Origin: Massilia sp. IC2-278 | GTDB lineage: Bacteria > Pseudomonadota > Gammaproteobacteria > Burkholderiales > Burkholderiaceae_D | Assembly: GCF_020708045.1 (NCBI RefSeq) | Contig: NZ_JAJFES010000010.1 | Span: 62,001 to 126,000, forward strand | Length of the DNA stretch: 64,000 bases | Direction of reading: 5' to 3' | Shown here: piece by piece, positions 1-7,837 of the stretch | Layout: every line of letters begins with the position of its first letter | Numbering within the stretch: the stretch's first letter is position 1 | Notes under the pieces: generated by a model | Databases searched by the model: none | What the model saw: the letters and a program-made list of their open reading frames with translations, nothing else | Told to the model about the DNA's origin: nothing | Position numbers and translations under genes: made by a program

Positions 1-163
1 TGCCGTGTTTTTCGATCAGCTTCTGGTCCTGCGCCACGTTCAGCAGCAGGTAGACTACGCCGAACTGCTCGGCGATGCGGATCTTGCCTTCGGCATGGGC
101 CGATGCGGACGCGACCAGGGACAGGGCTGCCAGCAAGGCAGCGGCTTTCGACAACTTGAACAT
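1..163 (-). CDS. Periplasmic substrate-binding protein of a sulfonate/nitrate-type ABC transporter (N-terminal fragment)
   Basis: Only the first 54 codons lie in the window; the gene continues past base 1. The start at 163 opens a typical signal peptide (Lys near the N-terminus, a hydrophobic Ala/Leu core, then SASAHA and EGKIRIAEQFG). The IRIAEQFGVVYLLLNVAQD segment resembles the opening of mature SsuA/TauA/NitT-family binding proteins, which capture sulfonates, taurine or related small anions in the periplasm and pass them to an ABC permease. The gene starts 12 bases after the stop of the TauD-like dioxygenase and is probably co-transcribed with it, which favours an organosulfonate substrate. 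The exact ligand cannot be told from the fragment. Confidence 0.7.
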   Translation of the reverse strand, partial: MFKLSKAAALLAALSLVASASAHAEGKIRIAEQFGVVYLLLNVAQDQKLIEKHG

Positions 164-175
164 GGATTCTCCTGG

Positions 176-1051
176 TCAGAACGGGACGTCGCCCGCGATG
201 GTCGTGCGGTACAGCTTGCGGCGCTGGTCGGGCGGGCAGCCGGCGGCCAGGTGCATCAGCGAGCGGTTATCCCAGAACACCATGTCGCCGGCTTTCCACT
301 GGTGGCGGTAGATGAATTCGGGCCGGGTGCTGTGCTCGAACAGGGCGTCGAGCAGCGCGCGGCTGCGCTCTTCGGGAATACCGACGATGCGCGTGGTGAA
401 ATGCTCGCTGACGAACAGTGCGCGGCGGCCGGTTTCCGGATGCGTGCGCACCACCGGGTGGCGCACCGGCACCACTTCGTCGATCTGGGCTTGCGTCAGC
501 TTCGGCCGCCACGGGTTCAGCTTGCGCAGGTCTTCGTAGCGCGCCAGGTAGCTGTGCTCGGCCTGGGCATGCTCGACTTCGCGTTTGAGCCAGCCAGGCA
601 GCGTGTCCCAGGCCAGGTGCTGGTTGGCGAACAGGGTGTCGCCGCCATCCGCCGGCAGTTCCTGCGCGTGCAGCATCGAGCCCAGGCTGGGCGTGGCTTT
701 ATAAGAGAGATCCGAATGCCACAGGTGGCCGGCGTCGCCCAGGCCGATCGGCTCGCCGTTTTCACGGATGTTCGAGATGACCAGCACTTCCGGGTGGCCG
801 GCCAGCTGGAACTGGCGCAGCACGTGGATCTGCAGCTCGCCGAAGCGGCGGCTGAAGTCGACCTGCTGGGCCGGCGTGATGGCGGTATCGCGGAACACCA
901 GCACGTGGTGGTCGAGGTGGGCGCGGTGCACGCGCGCCAGGTCGGCGGTGCCGATGGGGCGGGAGAGGTCGAGGCCGAGGACTTCGGCGCCGAGCGGGGC
1001 GTTCAGGGGCCGGATGTCGAAGTCCTGGCGCTGGGTAGTGTCGAGTGGCAT
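176..1051 (-). CDS. TauD/TfdA-family Fe(II)/2-oxoglutarate dioxygenase
   Basis: A 291-aa cytoplasmic enzyme of the taurine dioxygenase family. These enzymes hydroxylate a substrate, often a sulfonate, next to the heteroatom using O2 and 2-oxoglutarate, so that sulfite is released as a sulfur source. The iron-binding HxD lies in WHSDLSY (His112, Asp114) and the distal His is in DNRSLMHLAAG (about residue 267), followed by an Arg-rich stretch (RRKLYRTT) that would bind the 2-oxoglutarate carboxylate. The length matches the family. The ATG at 1051 is chosen; an in-frame TTG three codons upstream is less likely. It is followed by a sulfonate-type binding protein gene, which supports a role in sulfonate assimilation, but alkylsulfatase or 2,4-D-type substrates cannot be excluded. 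Confidence 0.85.
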   Translation of the reverse strand: MPLDTTQRQDFDIRPLNAPLGAEVLGLDLSRPIGTADLARVHRAHLDHHVLVFRDTAITPAQQVDFSRRFGELQIHVLRQFQLAGHPEVLVISNIRENGEPIGLGDAGHLWHSDLSYKATPSLGSMLHAQELPADGGDTLFANQHLAWDTLPGWLKREVEHAQAEHSYLARYEDLRKLNPWRPKLTQAQIDEVVPVRHPVVRTHPETGRRALFVSEHFTTRIVGIPEERSRALLDALFEHSTRPEFIYRHQWKAGDMVFWDNRSLMHLAAGCPPDQRRKLYRTTIAGDVPF

Positions 1052-1085
1052 GGCAGTCAAGATGAATAATCGTTCAACTCAGCTT

Positions 1086-1162
1086 AGCCACGCCCCCTTG
1101 GCGCGACAACGAATCATTTCGACTATCGTCATGCAGTTTTTGACAAGACAGCCACGCCCCCT
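1086..1162. repeat. Pair of 13-bp direct repeats between divergent genes
   Basis: AGCCACGCCCCCT occurs at 1086-1098 and again at 1150-1162, about 64 bases apart (six helical turns). The pair lies in the 224-base region between the divergently transcribed dioxygenase and sigma-factor genes. It could be a tandem regulator site; no regulator is assigned. Confidence 0.4.
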
Positions 1163-1275
1163 GAAAAGGCCGGACTGAGCAATTCCGGTGCATAGCCGGT
1201 GGTTTTTTGCTAGGATTCGACAGTTTTCCATAAAGCACAGGCCAAGTACCTGCGCGCATCACCCCCTTTCATCGC

Positions 1276-1845
1276 ATGGCGACAGACAAAGAACTCAACG
1301 ACTTCCTCGAGAATGTCGAACGGCGCGCTTTCAAGCAAGCCGTGTACGCCGTGCGCAAGGACGAGGCCGCGCTCGACATCGTGCAGGACGCGATGATCAA
1401 GCTCGCCGAAAAATACGGCGACAAGCCGCCCGCCGAACTGCCGATGCTGTTCCAGCGCATCCTGCAGAACACCATCCTCGATTACTTCCGCCGCGAAAAG
1501 GTGCGCAACACCTGGGTCAGCCTCTTCTCGGGCTTCGGCCGCAAGGATGAGGGCGATGAGGACTTTGATATACTCAACGCGTACGAGGCGGAAGAAGGGT
1601 CGGCCGCGGCCGAGTCGAGCATGGACCAGGTCGAGCGGGCACAAACCTTGCGCCTGATCGAAGCGGAAATACAAAAGCTCCCAACGCGTCAACGCGAAGC
1701 CTTCCTTATGCGTTACTGGCAGGATATGGACGTGGCCGAAACGGCCTTAGCGATGGGCTGTTCCGAGGGCAGCGTCAAAACGCACTGCTCGCGCGCGACA
1801 CATGCGCTTGCCGATGCCCTGCGGGCCAAGGGAATTAAACTATGA
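1276..1845 (+). CDS. RNA polymerase sigma factor, ECF (sigma-70 family)
   Basis: A 189-aa sigma factor with two domains. Sigma region 2 lies at about residues 10-80 (ALDIVQDAMIKLAEKYG, then a helix with PMLFQRILQNTILDYFRREK). Region 4 lies at about 130-185 (LPTRQREAFLMRYW, then a helix-turn-helix, GCSEGSVKTHCSRA). A longer acidic linker (GRKDEGDEDFDILNAYEAEE) separates them. It would direct RNA polymerase to a small stress or envelope regulon. The stop overlaps the next start (ATGA), so it is translationally coupled to a DUF3619 membrane protein; sigma factors are often followed by their anti-sigma factor. I could not identify an autoregulated ECF promoter upstream with confidence. Confidence 0.9.
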   Translation: MATDKELNDFLENVERRAFKQAVYAVRKDEAALDIVQDAMIKLAEKYGDKPPAELPMLFQRILQNTILDYFRREKVRNTWVSLFSGFGRKDEGDEDFDILNAYEAEEGSAAAESSMDQVERAQTLRLIEAEIQKLPTRQREAFLMRYWQDMDVAETALAMGCSEGSVKTHCSRATHALADALRAKGIKL

Positions 1846-2255
1846 ATACCGACGACATCAACCTGGCGTACAAGCTGCGCCACGCCTTGAACGAGAATCT
1901 CGACGCGCTGCCGGCTTCCACCACCGAGCGCCTGGCCGCCGCACGCGCGCTGGCGCTGTCGCGCAAGAAGCCGGACGCTGCAAGCACCGCGCCATTCGCG
2001 AAAAAAGACTGGCGCCGCAGCTGGTTCGATGTCAATTCGCTGTTTTCGAATGCCGCGCTGGGCCGCCTGGCGGTCGCGGTGCCGCTGCTGGCCCTGGTCG
2101 TCGGCCTGGGCGGCGTGTATCAATATGAACAACAGCAGCAGATCGCCGAACTGGCCGAGCTCGACGCGGCCGTGCTGGCCGACGAGCTGCCGCTGACGGC
2201 CTACCTCGACCACGGCTTCAATGCCTATGTGGAGTCGCAACAGCGCCGCCAATGA
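1842..2255 (+). CDS. DUF3619 family single-pass membrane protein (possible anti-sigma factor)
   Basis: A 137-aa protein with a soluble N-terminal part of about 70 residues (DDINLAYKLRHALNENLDALPASTTERLA...), one transmembrane helix at about 73-95 (LGRLAVAVPLLALVVGLGGVY) and a short C-terminal tail predicted to be periplasmic. The N-terminal part resembles the DUF3619 family, found next to sigma factors in Burkholderiales. Its size, topology and coupled position right after an ECF sigma gene are those of many anti-sigma factors, so sequestration of the sigma factor at the membrane is a reasonable inference. No zinc-binding HxxxCxxC motif is present. It also overlaps the next gene by ATGA. Confidence 0.75.
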   Translation: MNTDDINLAYKLRHALNENLDALPASTTERLAAARALALSRKKPDAASTAPFAKKDWRRSWFDVNSLFSNAALGRLAVAVPLLALVVGLGGVYQYEQQQQIAELAELDAAVLADELPLTAYLDHGFNAYVESQQRRQ

Positions 2256-3052
2256 CGAAACGCACCTCGACACCCCGCCGCGCCTGGATGGCAGCCGTGG
2301 CGGTGGCGCTTGCCGCCGTTGCGGCCTGGGCCATTTCCGAGCGGTGGAGCATCGTCGATGCCGATGCAGTGTCGGCCAGTGCCACCGGCGCCGCCCCGGC
2401 GGGCAATGCCGGCAAGAGCGGTCCGGTGATCCTCGACAAACCCCTGTGGCGCGACCTGACCCGTGCCCAGCAGCTGGCGTTGTCGCCGCTGCAGGCCGAG
2501 TGGGACGGCATGGATGGCGCGCGCAAGCGCAAGTGGCTGGAAATGTCGCGCCGCTTCGCCTCGATGAACCCACAGGAACAGCAGCGCGTGCATGAACGGA
2601 TGCGCGAGTGGATCCGCCTCACGCCCGAAGAGCGCAACCTGGCGCGCGAAAACTACAGCAAGGTGCGCAAGCTCGCCCCTGGCGAAAAAACCGCGACCTG
2701 GGAAAGCTACAAGCAGCTGAGCACCGACCAGAAACGGCGCCTGGCGCGCACGCCGGTGCGCAAGGCCGATGCCGTGCCGACGCCCACCGAGCCGGCCATC
2801 GTGACGCCGACCAGCTGCCCGCCCGGCACCACGCGCCGTGGCGCCTCCTGCATCTCGCTGGAAGCGCCGAACACGCTGCCGAACGCGCCGGCGCTCACCC
2901 AGCCGGCGCCTGCTCCTTCGCCGGCGCCTGCTCCCGCGCCGGCGCCCTCTTCCACGCCTGCCGCGGCGCCAACCGAACCGGCCGCGCCGGCCGCCACCAC
3001 CCCCGGCGCCCATCCCGCAGCCACTTCCACGCTATCGAATGCAAACGGCTAA
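2252..3052 (+). CDS. DUF3106 domain protein, membrane-anchored with Pro/Ala-rich tail
   Basis: A 266-aa protein. Residues 11-30 form a hydrophobic N-terminal segment after TKRTSTPRR, either a signal peptide or an anchor. The DUF3106 region (about 65-170) is rich in Trp, Arg and Lys and holds repeats of the form LSPLQAEWDGMDGARKRKWL, MNPQEQQRVHERMREW and LTPEERNLARENY. The last 40 residues are an Ala/Pro/Ser/Thr low-complexity tail, as in secreted linkers. It is the third gene of the sigma operon and overlaps its neighbours on both sides. DUF3106 proteins are periplasmic and of unknown function; a sensing or chaperone-like role in the envelope response is only inferred from the operon. Confidence 0.75.
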   Translation: MTKRTSTPRRAWMAAVAVALAAVAAWAISERWSIVDADAVSASATGAAPAGNAGKSGPVILDKPLWRDLTRAQQLALSPLQAEWDGMDGARKRKWLEMSRRFASMNPQEQQRVHERMREWIRLTPEERNLARENYSKVRKLAPGEKTATWESYKQLSTDQKRRLARTPVRKADAVPTPTEPAIVTPTSCPPGTTRRGASCISLEAPNTLPNAPALTQPAPAPSPAPAPAPAPSSTPAAAPTEPAAPAATTPGAHPAATSTLSNANG

Positions 3053-3575
3053 TCCTTCCGCGATCGGCACGCCCACCATCAAGCGTCGCCTGATCGCGAT
3101 GGTCTACGAGGCCTTCCTCCTCACCGCCATCGAGGCGCTTGCCGTTTTCATCTTCATTTTCGCCACCGGCAACCGCCAGGAACCGGCCTGGCGCGCCGGC
3201 CTGATGGCTTTCCTGTTCCTGGTGACCGGCCTTTATTTCGTGCACTCCTGGCGCGGCGCCGGCTTTACGCTGGCCATGAAAACCTGGCGCATCAAGGTGG
3301 TCAAGGTAGGACATGCGAAAGTGCCGTTCAGGAATGCGGCGATCCGCTACCTGCTGGCCTGGGGCTGGTTCGCGCCGGCACTGGCCATCGGCGCCCTGCT
3401 CGATTTGCATCATTTCAAGGAGTGGGCAATCCTGCTGTCGGCCGGCATGGTGGCCTGGGCGCTGACGGCCTTTCTCGACAAGGACCGCCAGTTCCTGCAC
3501 GACCGGATCGCCGGCACGCGCCTGATTGCGCTGCCGAAGGCGCAGAAGGCTCAGGCGAAAGCAAAGACAAAGTAA
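3039..3575 (+). CDS. RDD family membrane protein
   Basis: A 178-aa protein. The ATG at 3039 overlaps the end of the DUF3106 gene by 14 bases; the longer frame upstream is only a shadow of that gene. It begins with the family signature (IGTPTIKRRLIAMVYEAFLL, with the conserved Arg-Arg where the family name has R-D-D), has membrane segments at about 20-45, 52-72, 105-125 and 130-150, and ends with the late Asp motif (FLDKDRQFLHDRIAGTRLI). RDD proteins are small polytopic proteins of poorly known function; some act as Na+/H+ antiporters. It is the last gene of the sigma/DUF3619/DUF3106 operon. Confidence 0.85.
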   Translation: MQTANPSAIGTPTIKRRLIAMVYEAFLLTAIEALAVFIFIFATGNRQEPAWRAGLMAFLFLVTGLYFVHSWRGAGFTLAMKTWRIKVVKVGHAKVPFRNAAIRYLLAWGWFAPALAIGALLDLHHFKEWAILLSAGMVAWALTAFLDKDRQFLHDRIAGTRLIALPKAQKAQAKAKTK

Positions 3576-3829
3576 CCTCCCAGCAACAGCATCCCGGCTA
3601 CTGCGCACAGCACGCCGCCCAGCGAAACTTGGTAACGGCGCTTGAGCAGGCGGGTCAATGATCCTGCGGCGGCGCCCTCATACCCGTACCAACTTGCGCG
3701 CCAGGTGGTGAGCGCATACAGATGCAGCGCCATCGATGCGGCCAACAAGGCGGCGGCTTCGCGATGGACGGCAAGCACAACCGCCGCCAGGACCAGGCAA
3801 AACGATGCAGCTTTGCATTGCGTTTTCAT
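3551..3829 (-). CDS. Small two-helix membrane protein, unknown function
   Basis: A 92-aa hydrophobic protein starting with MKTQCKAASFCLVLAA. One hydrophobic region spans about residues 8-42 and a second about 70-92 (VSLGGVLCAVAGMLLLGGYFVF), separated by a basic loop (RLLKRRY). Its 3' end overlaps the 3' end of the RDD gene by 25 bases on the opposite strand. The frame could extend further upstream to 3907, but that part has no membrane character and a poor start. I recognise no family. It could be a non-coding shadow, but the hydrophobic pattern looks genuine. Confidence 0.5.
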   Translation of the reverse strand: MKTQCKAASFCLVLAAVVLAVHREAAALLAASMALHLYALTTWRASWYGYEGAAAGSLTRLLKRRYQVSLGGVLCAVAGMLLLGGYFVFAFA

Positions 3830-4095
3830 ACTCAGTTCCGCTCGCTTCAGATGCTGGCTTTTTCCTGCCGCGCCAGCACGGATATCAACAGGAACAACAA
3901 ACGTCACGGCTCATTGACTGAAGTTAATTCAATCAATTACGTGAGTCTATTTCTTTTGGGTGAAGTGCTGAGGCAAATCAAAGCGCTCTCCATGATGCCG
4001 GCTTGCGTCGCCATGCCGACAACGGACCAATTGAGCTAACGCAAAACGTTCCGGCTCTCGAACAATTCCGATCTACAAGAACTTAAAGTAAGGCA

Positions 4096-4950
4096 ATGAT
4101 GACGCTCCGCGCCTTGCTCGCCGTCCTTGCACTCAGCCTGCTTTTGCGCGGCACGCTGTCGTCGTTTTTTGCAGGCACTTCGGCCACCCAGGACGAGCAC
4201 ATGGTCCTGCGCTGGCTCGCGCAGGTGGCCGGGTTTGCTTTGCTGTTCTGGATACCTGCGTTCGTTTTCAAGCTGCGTCCCGCCGGCCTGGCGCAGCTGA
4301 CGGGAGCGACTCCGCAGCCGCAGGCGCTGCTCCAGGCAGTATGTTACGGGCTGCTATTGCTGGCCTTTGCCTGGAGCGAGGGCGCTGTTGAGACCCTGAT
4401 CGTGGCGCAGTTTAATCCCGCGTTGGCATACGCGCAGTGGGCGTTTCATGCCGATGCGCCACCAATTTCTTACCGCTTCAGTGAGTGGGTCGCGATGACC
4501 TTGAAGATGGTGGTGCTCGTACCGATCGTCGAGGAATTCTTCTTCCGCGCGCTGCTGGTCGGCACGCTGAGAAAAACGAAGGGCATGCATGCGGCAGCAA
4601 TCTTCAGCAGCTGCCTGTTCACCCTGCTCCACTATCCCAGGCTGTATTTGGTGAGCACCCTGGTGTTTGCCTTCGCCCTGGCTTACCTGTACATGGCGTC
4701 AGGCTCGCTGCTGCTCTGCATCGCCATCCATGCCGCTTTCAACGCCGGCGTTCTGGTGCTGGAAAACCCGGGTTGGCAACTGCTGGCACGGACCCCGGCG
4801 CACCTGGACCAGCCCAGCGCCTGGACGCTGGAACTGGCCGTATTCCTGGTCAGCAGCGCCTTGCTCCTGCGCGCGTTTTTCCGTTACCGGCACGCTGTCA
4901 TTGGCCAAGCCGGGCACCCGGCTCAGAACCGCTCGTACTCCGCCAGATAG
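4096..4950 (+). CDS. CPBP family intramembrane metalloprotease (CAAX protease-like)
   Basis: A 284-aa polytopic membrane protein with the signature motifs of the CPBP/Abi family. The Glu-Glu-x3-Arg motif is VEEFFFRALLVG (about residue 150), the FxxxH motif is LFTLLHYPRLYL, and the HxxxN motif is IAIHAAFNAG. These residues form the metal site of an enzyme that cuts peptide bonds within the membrane. Bacterial members process prenylated or other membrane-bound substrates or take part in bacteriocin immunity; the substrate here is unknown. The start could equally be the second ATG at 4099. The 3' end overlaps the convergent pseudouridine synthase gene by 28 bases. Confidence 0.85.
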   Translation: MMTLRALLAVLALSLLLRGTLSSFFAGTSATQDEHMVLRWLAQVAGFALLFWIPAFVFKLRPAGLAQLTGATPQPQALLQAVCYGLLLLAFAWSEGAVETLIVAQFNPALAYAQWAFHADAPPISYRFSEWVAMTLKMVVLVPIVEEFFFRALLVGTLRKTKGMHAAAIFSSCLFTLLHYPRLYLVSTLVFAFALAYLYMASGSLLLCIAIHAAFNAGVLVLENPGWQLLARTPAHLDQPSAWTLELAVFLVSSALLLRAFFRYRHAVIGQAGHPAQNRSYSAR

Positions 4951-5666
4951 CGCCACTGCCCTTCAGCCAGTCCCGCCATCGGCATGCGCCCCACGCGCAG
5001 GCGTTTCAGCTCGATCAGCGTCAGGCCGACTTCCGCACACATGTGCTCGATCTGCCCCGGCACCACGCCCTTGGCCGCAAAGCGCAGGCGCCCTTCGCTC
5101 TGCCAGCTGACCTTCATCGGTGCGATCGGCTTGCGGTTGAAGGTCAAGCCATGGTTCAGCAGTGCCAGGCCGCCGTCCTTGATGCCGCCGTCGACCTCGG
5201 CCACGTATTCGTATTCCACACGCACCGCATCGTCGACCAGCTTGCGCGCCACGCGGAAGTCCTGGGTGTAGACGACCAGGCCGCTGGCATCGGTTTCCAG
5301 CGGCGTGCACAGGGTCAGGCGCGCCAGGTGGCGCTTCAGGAAGCGCGGCGCGCCGTGGGTGGCCACCAGCGATTCCGCCGTCACGCACTCCAGCGCATTC
5401 GCGCCACGCATGCCGACGCCGGCATTCGCGCCCGAGGGCTTGTGCAGCAGGATCGTCACCGGCGCCGGTTCCTCGGCGCGAGCGTTCGGCAGCAGCACGA
5501 CCTGCTGGCCAGGGTTCACGCGCGTGGCCGGGTCCTCCTGCACCGCGCCGTCGACGCTGACCCAGCCGCCGGCGATGTAGCGCTCGGCTTCGGCGCGCGA
5601 ACACGGCACCAGTTCGGCCACGCGCTTGGCCAGGCGGATGCCTTCCGCGGACTTCTGTTCAACCAT
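4923..5666 (-). CDS. rRNA pseudouridine synthase, RsuA/RluB/E/F family
   Basis: A 247-aa enzyme that isomerises a uridine of ribosomal (or tRNA) to pseudouridine. An N-terminal S4 RNA-binding domain (about residues 8-60: IRLAKRVAELVPCSRAEAERYIAGGWVSVDG) precedes the catalytic domain. The catalytic Asp is in LETDASGLVVYTQD, the position of the family RLDxxTSGL motif; the usual Arg-Leu before it is replaced by Leu-Glu, and Ala stands where Thr is usual. The closest type seems to be RluF (23S U2604, tRNA-Tyr U35), but the target cannot be fixed from sequence. Its ATG overlaps the ltaE stop (TAATG), so translation is probably coupled to the gene upstream. Confidence 0.8.
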   Translation of the reverse strand: MVEQKSAEGIRLAKRVAELVPCSRAEAERYIAGGWVSVDGAVQEDPATRVNPGQQVVLLPNARAEEPAPVTILLHKPSGANAGVGMRGANALECVTAESLVATHGAPRFLKRHLARLTLCTPLETDASGLVVYTQDFRVARKLVDDAVRVEYEYVAEVDGGIKDGGLALLNHGLTFNRKPIAPMKVSWQSEGRLRFAAKGVVPGQIEHMCAEVGLTLIELKRLRVGRMPMAGLAEGQWRYLAEYERF

Positions 5667-6694
5667 TACGCCTGCCAGTTCTTGAAGAAGGATTTGAAGG
5701 CGCCGATCGTGCGGTCGACATCGGCGGCCGACACATCCAGATGCGTCACGATGCGCATGCGCGGGCCGACCGTGGCGCGGATGCCCGCTTCAAGCAGTGC
5801 TTTGCGCAGCGGATCGCAGGCGGCAGCCGGCACGTCGAGCCAGAAGATGTTGGTCTGCGGGGTGCCCACGTTCAGGACTTCGATCTCGGACAGGCCACGC
5901 GCCAGCGCGGCGGCGTTGTCGTGGTCGTCGGCCAGGCGCTGCACGTTGTGCTCGAGCGCGTACAGCGCAGCCGCGGCGATGACGCCGGCCTGGCGCATGC
6001 CGCCGCCCAGCATCTTGCGCCAGCGCTTGCCCTGCTCGATAAAGGCCTTCGGCCCCAGCAGCACCGAACCGACCGGCGCGCCCAGGCCTTTCGACAGGCA
6101 GACCGACACGGTGTCGAAACCGAGCACCGCTTCGCGCAGGCCGATGTTCTGCTTGACGGCGGCGTTGCAGATGCGCGCGCCGTCGAGGTGGGTGGCCAGG
6201 CCACGCACGTGCGCCAGCGTGGTCGCTGCAGCGATGTATTCCTGGCTCAGCACGCGGCCGCCGATGGTGTTTTCCAGCGCCAGCAGGCGTGTGCGCGCGA
6301 AGTGCATGTCGTCGGGCTTGATGTAGGCCTCGATGTCGGCCAGCGCGATCGAACCGTCCGCCTGGTTGGCGATCGGCTGCGGCTGGATCGAACCCAGCAC
6401 GGCGGCGCCGCCGCCTTCGTACTTGTAGGTATGGGCTTCCTGGCCGACCAGGTATTCGTCGCCGCGGCCGCAGTGGGTCATCAGCGCGATCAAATTGGTC
6501 TGCGTGCCGCTCGGCGCGAACATGCCGGCTTCATAGCCGAACAACTCGGCTGCGTGTTCCTGCAGGCGGTTGACGGTGGGGTCGTCGCCGTAGACGTCGT
6601 CGCCGACGTCGGCGGCGGCCATCGCGGCGCGCATGGCTTGCGAGGGTTGGGTGACGGTGTCGCTACGCAGGTCGATCCAGTGTTGTTCGCTCAT
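5666..6694 (-). CDS. ltaE: Low-specificity L-threonine aldolase
   Basis: A 342-aa PLP enzyme that cleaves L-threonine and L-allo-threonine to glycine and acetaldehyde. It shows the opening DLRSDTVTQPSQAMRAAM, the substrate-loop DVGDDVYGDDPTV, and the PLP-lysine segment SVCLSKGLGAPVGSVL. The HLDGARICNAA segment holds the Asp that contacts the pyridine nitrogen. The length is normal for the family. The gene starts 5 bases after the methyltransferase stop and its own stop overlaps the pseudouridine synthase start, so the three genes form one transcription unit downstream of the isc genes. Confidence 0.92.
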   Translation of the reverse strand: MSEQHWIDLRSDTVTQPSQAMRAAMAAADVGDDVYGDDPTVNRLQEHAAELFGYEAGMFAPSGTQTNLIALMTHCGRGDEYLVGQEAHTYKYEGGGAAVLGSIQPQPIANQADGSIALADIEAYIKPDDMHFARTRLLALENTIGGRVLSQEYIAAATTLAHVRGLATHLDGARICNAAVKQNIGLREAVLGFDTVSVCLSKGLGAPVGSVLLGPKAFIEQGKRWRKMLGGGMRQAGVIAAAALYALEHNVQRLADDHDNAAALARGLSEIEVLNVGTPQTNIFWLDVPAAACDPLRKALLEAGIRATVGPRMRIVTHLDVSAADVDRTIGAFKSFFKNWQA

Positions 6695-6699
6695 CGTTA

Positions 6700-7623
6700 T
6701 CAGTCGTTTTGAGTTACTGCTTGAGGGTCAGCTTGAAATTCGGCTCGCTCAACGTGCGAGGTATAGAAACGCTGGCCCATCTCTTCCAGGCCCAGCGTGG
6801 ACAGCACTTCCTGCAGGCGCTCACTCGGACGGCGGCGCGGCAGGTTCTTGTACGTGGCGACGATCAGCTCGTTCTTCATCGAGTGCTCCCAGCCGACCAG
6901 CTCCGTCACCGTCACCTGGTAGCCATGGGCTTCCAGCTGCAGACAGCGCAGCACATTGGTGACCTGGCTCCCGAACTCGCGCGTGTGGATCGGATGGCGC
7001 CAGATTTCGGTGAGCGCGCTTTTGCCCAGGTCCTTGCCCTTGTTCTTGCGCAGCACGGTGGCCACTTCGGCCTGGCAGCACGGCACCAGCACCATGTGCT
7101 TGGCCTTCTTCTTCAGCGCGAAGTCGATGGCGTCGTCGGTGGCCGTGTTGCAGGCGTGGAGCGCGGTGACGACGTCGAGGGTCTCGGGCAGCTCGCTCGA
7201 GGTGGTCGACTCCGCCACCGACAGCGGCAGGAAGGACATGTTCTGGAAGCCCAGGCGCGCCGCCAGCTCGGTCGATTTCGCCACCAGCTCTTCGCGGGTC
7301 TCGATGCCGTAGATGTGCGAGGCGTCGTCCAGCGTCTTGAAGAACAGGTCGTACAGGATGAAGCCGAGGTAGGACTTGCCGGCGCCATGGTCGACCAGCG
7401 AGACCGTGCCCTTCTCGGCGCGCACGTCGTTCAGTAGCGGCTCGATGAAGTTGACCAGGTGGTAGACCTGCTTGAGCTTGCGGCGGCTGTCCTGGTTCAG
7501 CTTGGCGTCGCGCGTGAGGATGTGCAGTTCCTTCAGCAGCTCGATCGACTGGCCTGGGCGGACCTCGGGTGGGAGCTCCGGTGCTGCCGGGGCCTTGGTG
7601 GTGTTGTGCTTAGCGTGCTTCAT
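6700..7623 (-). CDS. SAM-dependent methyltransferase-like protein (Methyltransf_32 / METTL25-like fold)
   Basis: A 307-aa protein with a class I SAM-binding motif, VSLVDHGAGKSYLGFILYDLF (motif I, about residues 74-94), an acidic motif II (YGIETREELVAKS) and ALHACNTATDDAIDFAL where motif IV would be. A Cys-Cys pair follows in MVLVPCCQAEVA; the same PCCQ-like motif occurs in METTL25/RRNAD-type proteins. This family probably methylates RNA or protein, but the substrate is unknown. The start overlaps the 3' end of iscX by 14 bases, so it appears to be translated as part of the iron-sulfur operon. Confidence 0.7.
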   Translation of the reverse strand: MKHAKHNTTKAPAAPELPPEVRPGQSIELLKELHILTRDAKLNQDSRRKLKQVYHLVNFIEPLLNDVRAEKGTVSLVDHGAGKSYLGFILYDLFFKTLDDASHIYGIETREELVAKSTELAARLGFQNMSFLPLSVAESTTSSELPETLDVVTALHACNTATDDAIDFALKKKAKHMVLVPCCQAEVATVLRKNKGKDLGKSALTEIWRHPIHTREFGSQVTNVLRCLQLEAHGYQVTVTELVGWEHSMKNELIVATYKNLPRRRPSERLQEVLSTLGLEEMGQRFYTSHVERAEFQADPQAVTQND

Positions 7624-7804
7624 CGATCCATGCTGCCTGAATGGCTTCCAGTACGCGCTCGCCGCCGCGCGTGCGGTCGTCGTCGAAGCCCGGGAGCGCG
7701 ACGACCCAGTTGTGCAGGTCCACGAAGCGCACCGTCGCCGGATCGACGTCGGGATACTGTTCGTAGAGTGCTTCGGCGATGCTCGTGACGTCGGTCCACT
7801 TCAT
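7610..7804 (-). CDS. iscX: Fe-S cluster assembly protein IscX
   Basis: A 64-aa acidic protein typical of IscX/YfhJ: MKWTDVTSIAEALYEQYPD at the start, the conserved DPATVRFVDLHNWVVALPGF core, and a short helical tail ending AIQAAWIDEA. IscX binds IscS and iron and tunes the rate of cluster assembly on IscU. It sits 33 bases after fdx, its normal place at the end of the isc operon, and overlaps the following methyltransferase gene by 14 bases. Confidence 0.95.
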   Translation of the reverse strand: MKWTDVTSIAEALYEQYPDVDPATVRFVDLHNWVVALPGFDDDRTRGGERVLEAIQAAWIDEAR

Positions 7805-7837
7805 GGCAGATCCTGTCAGTGCGTTGTTAAGGAGTGA

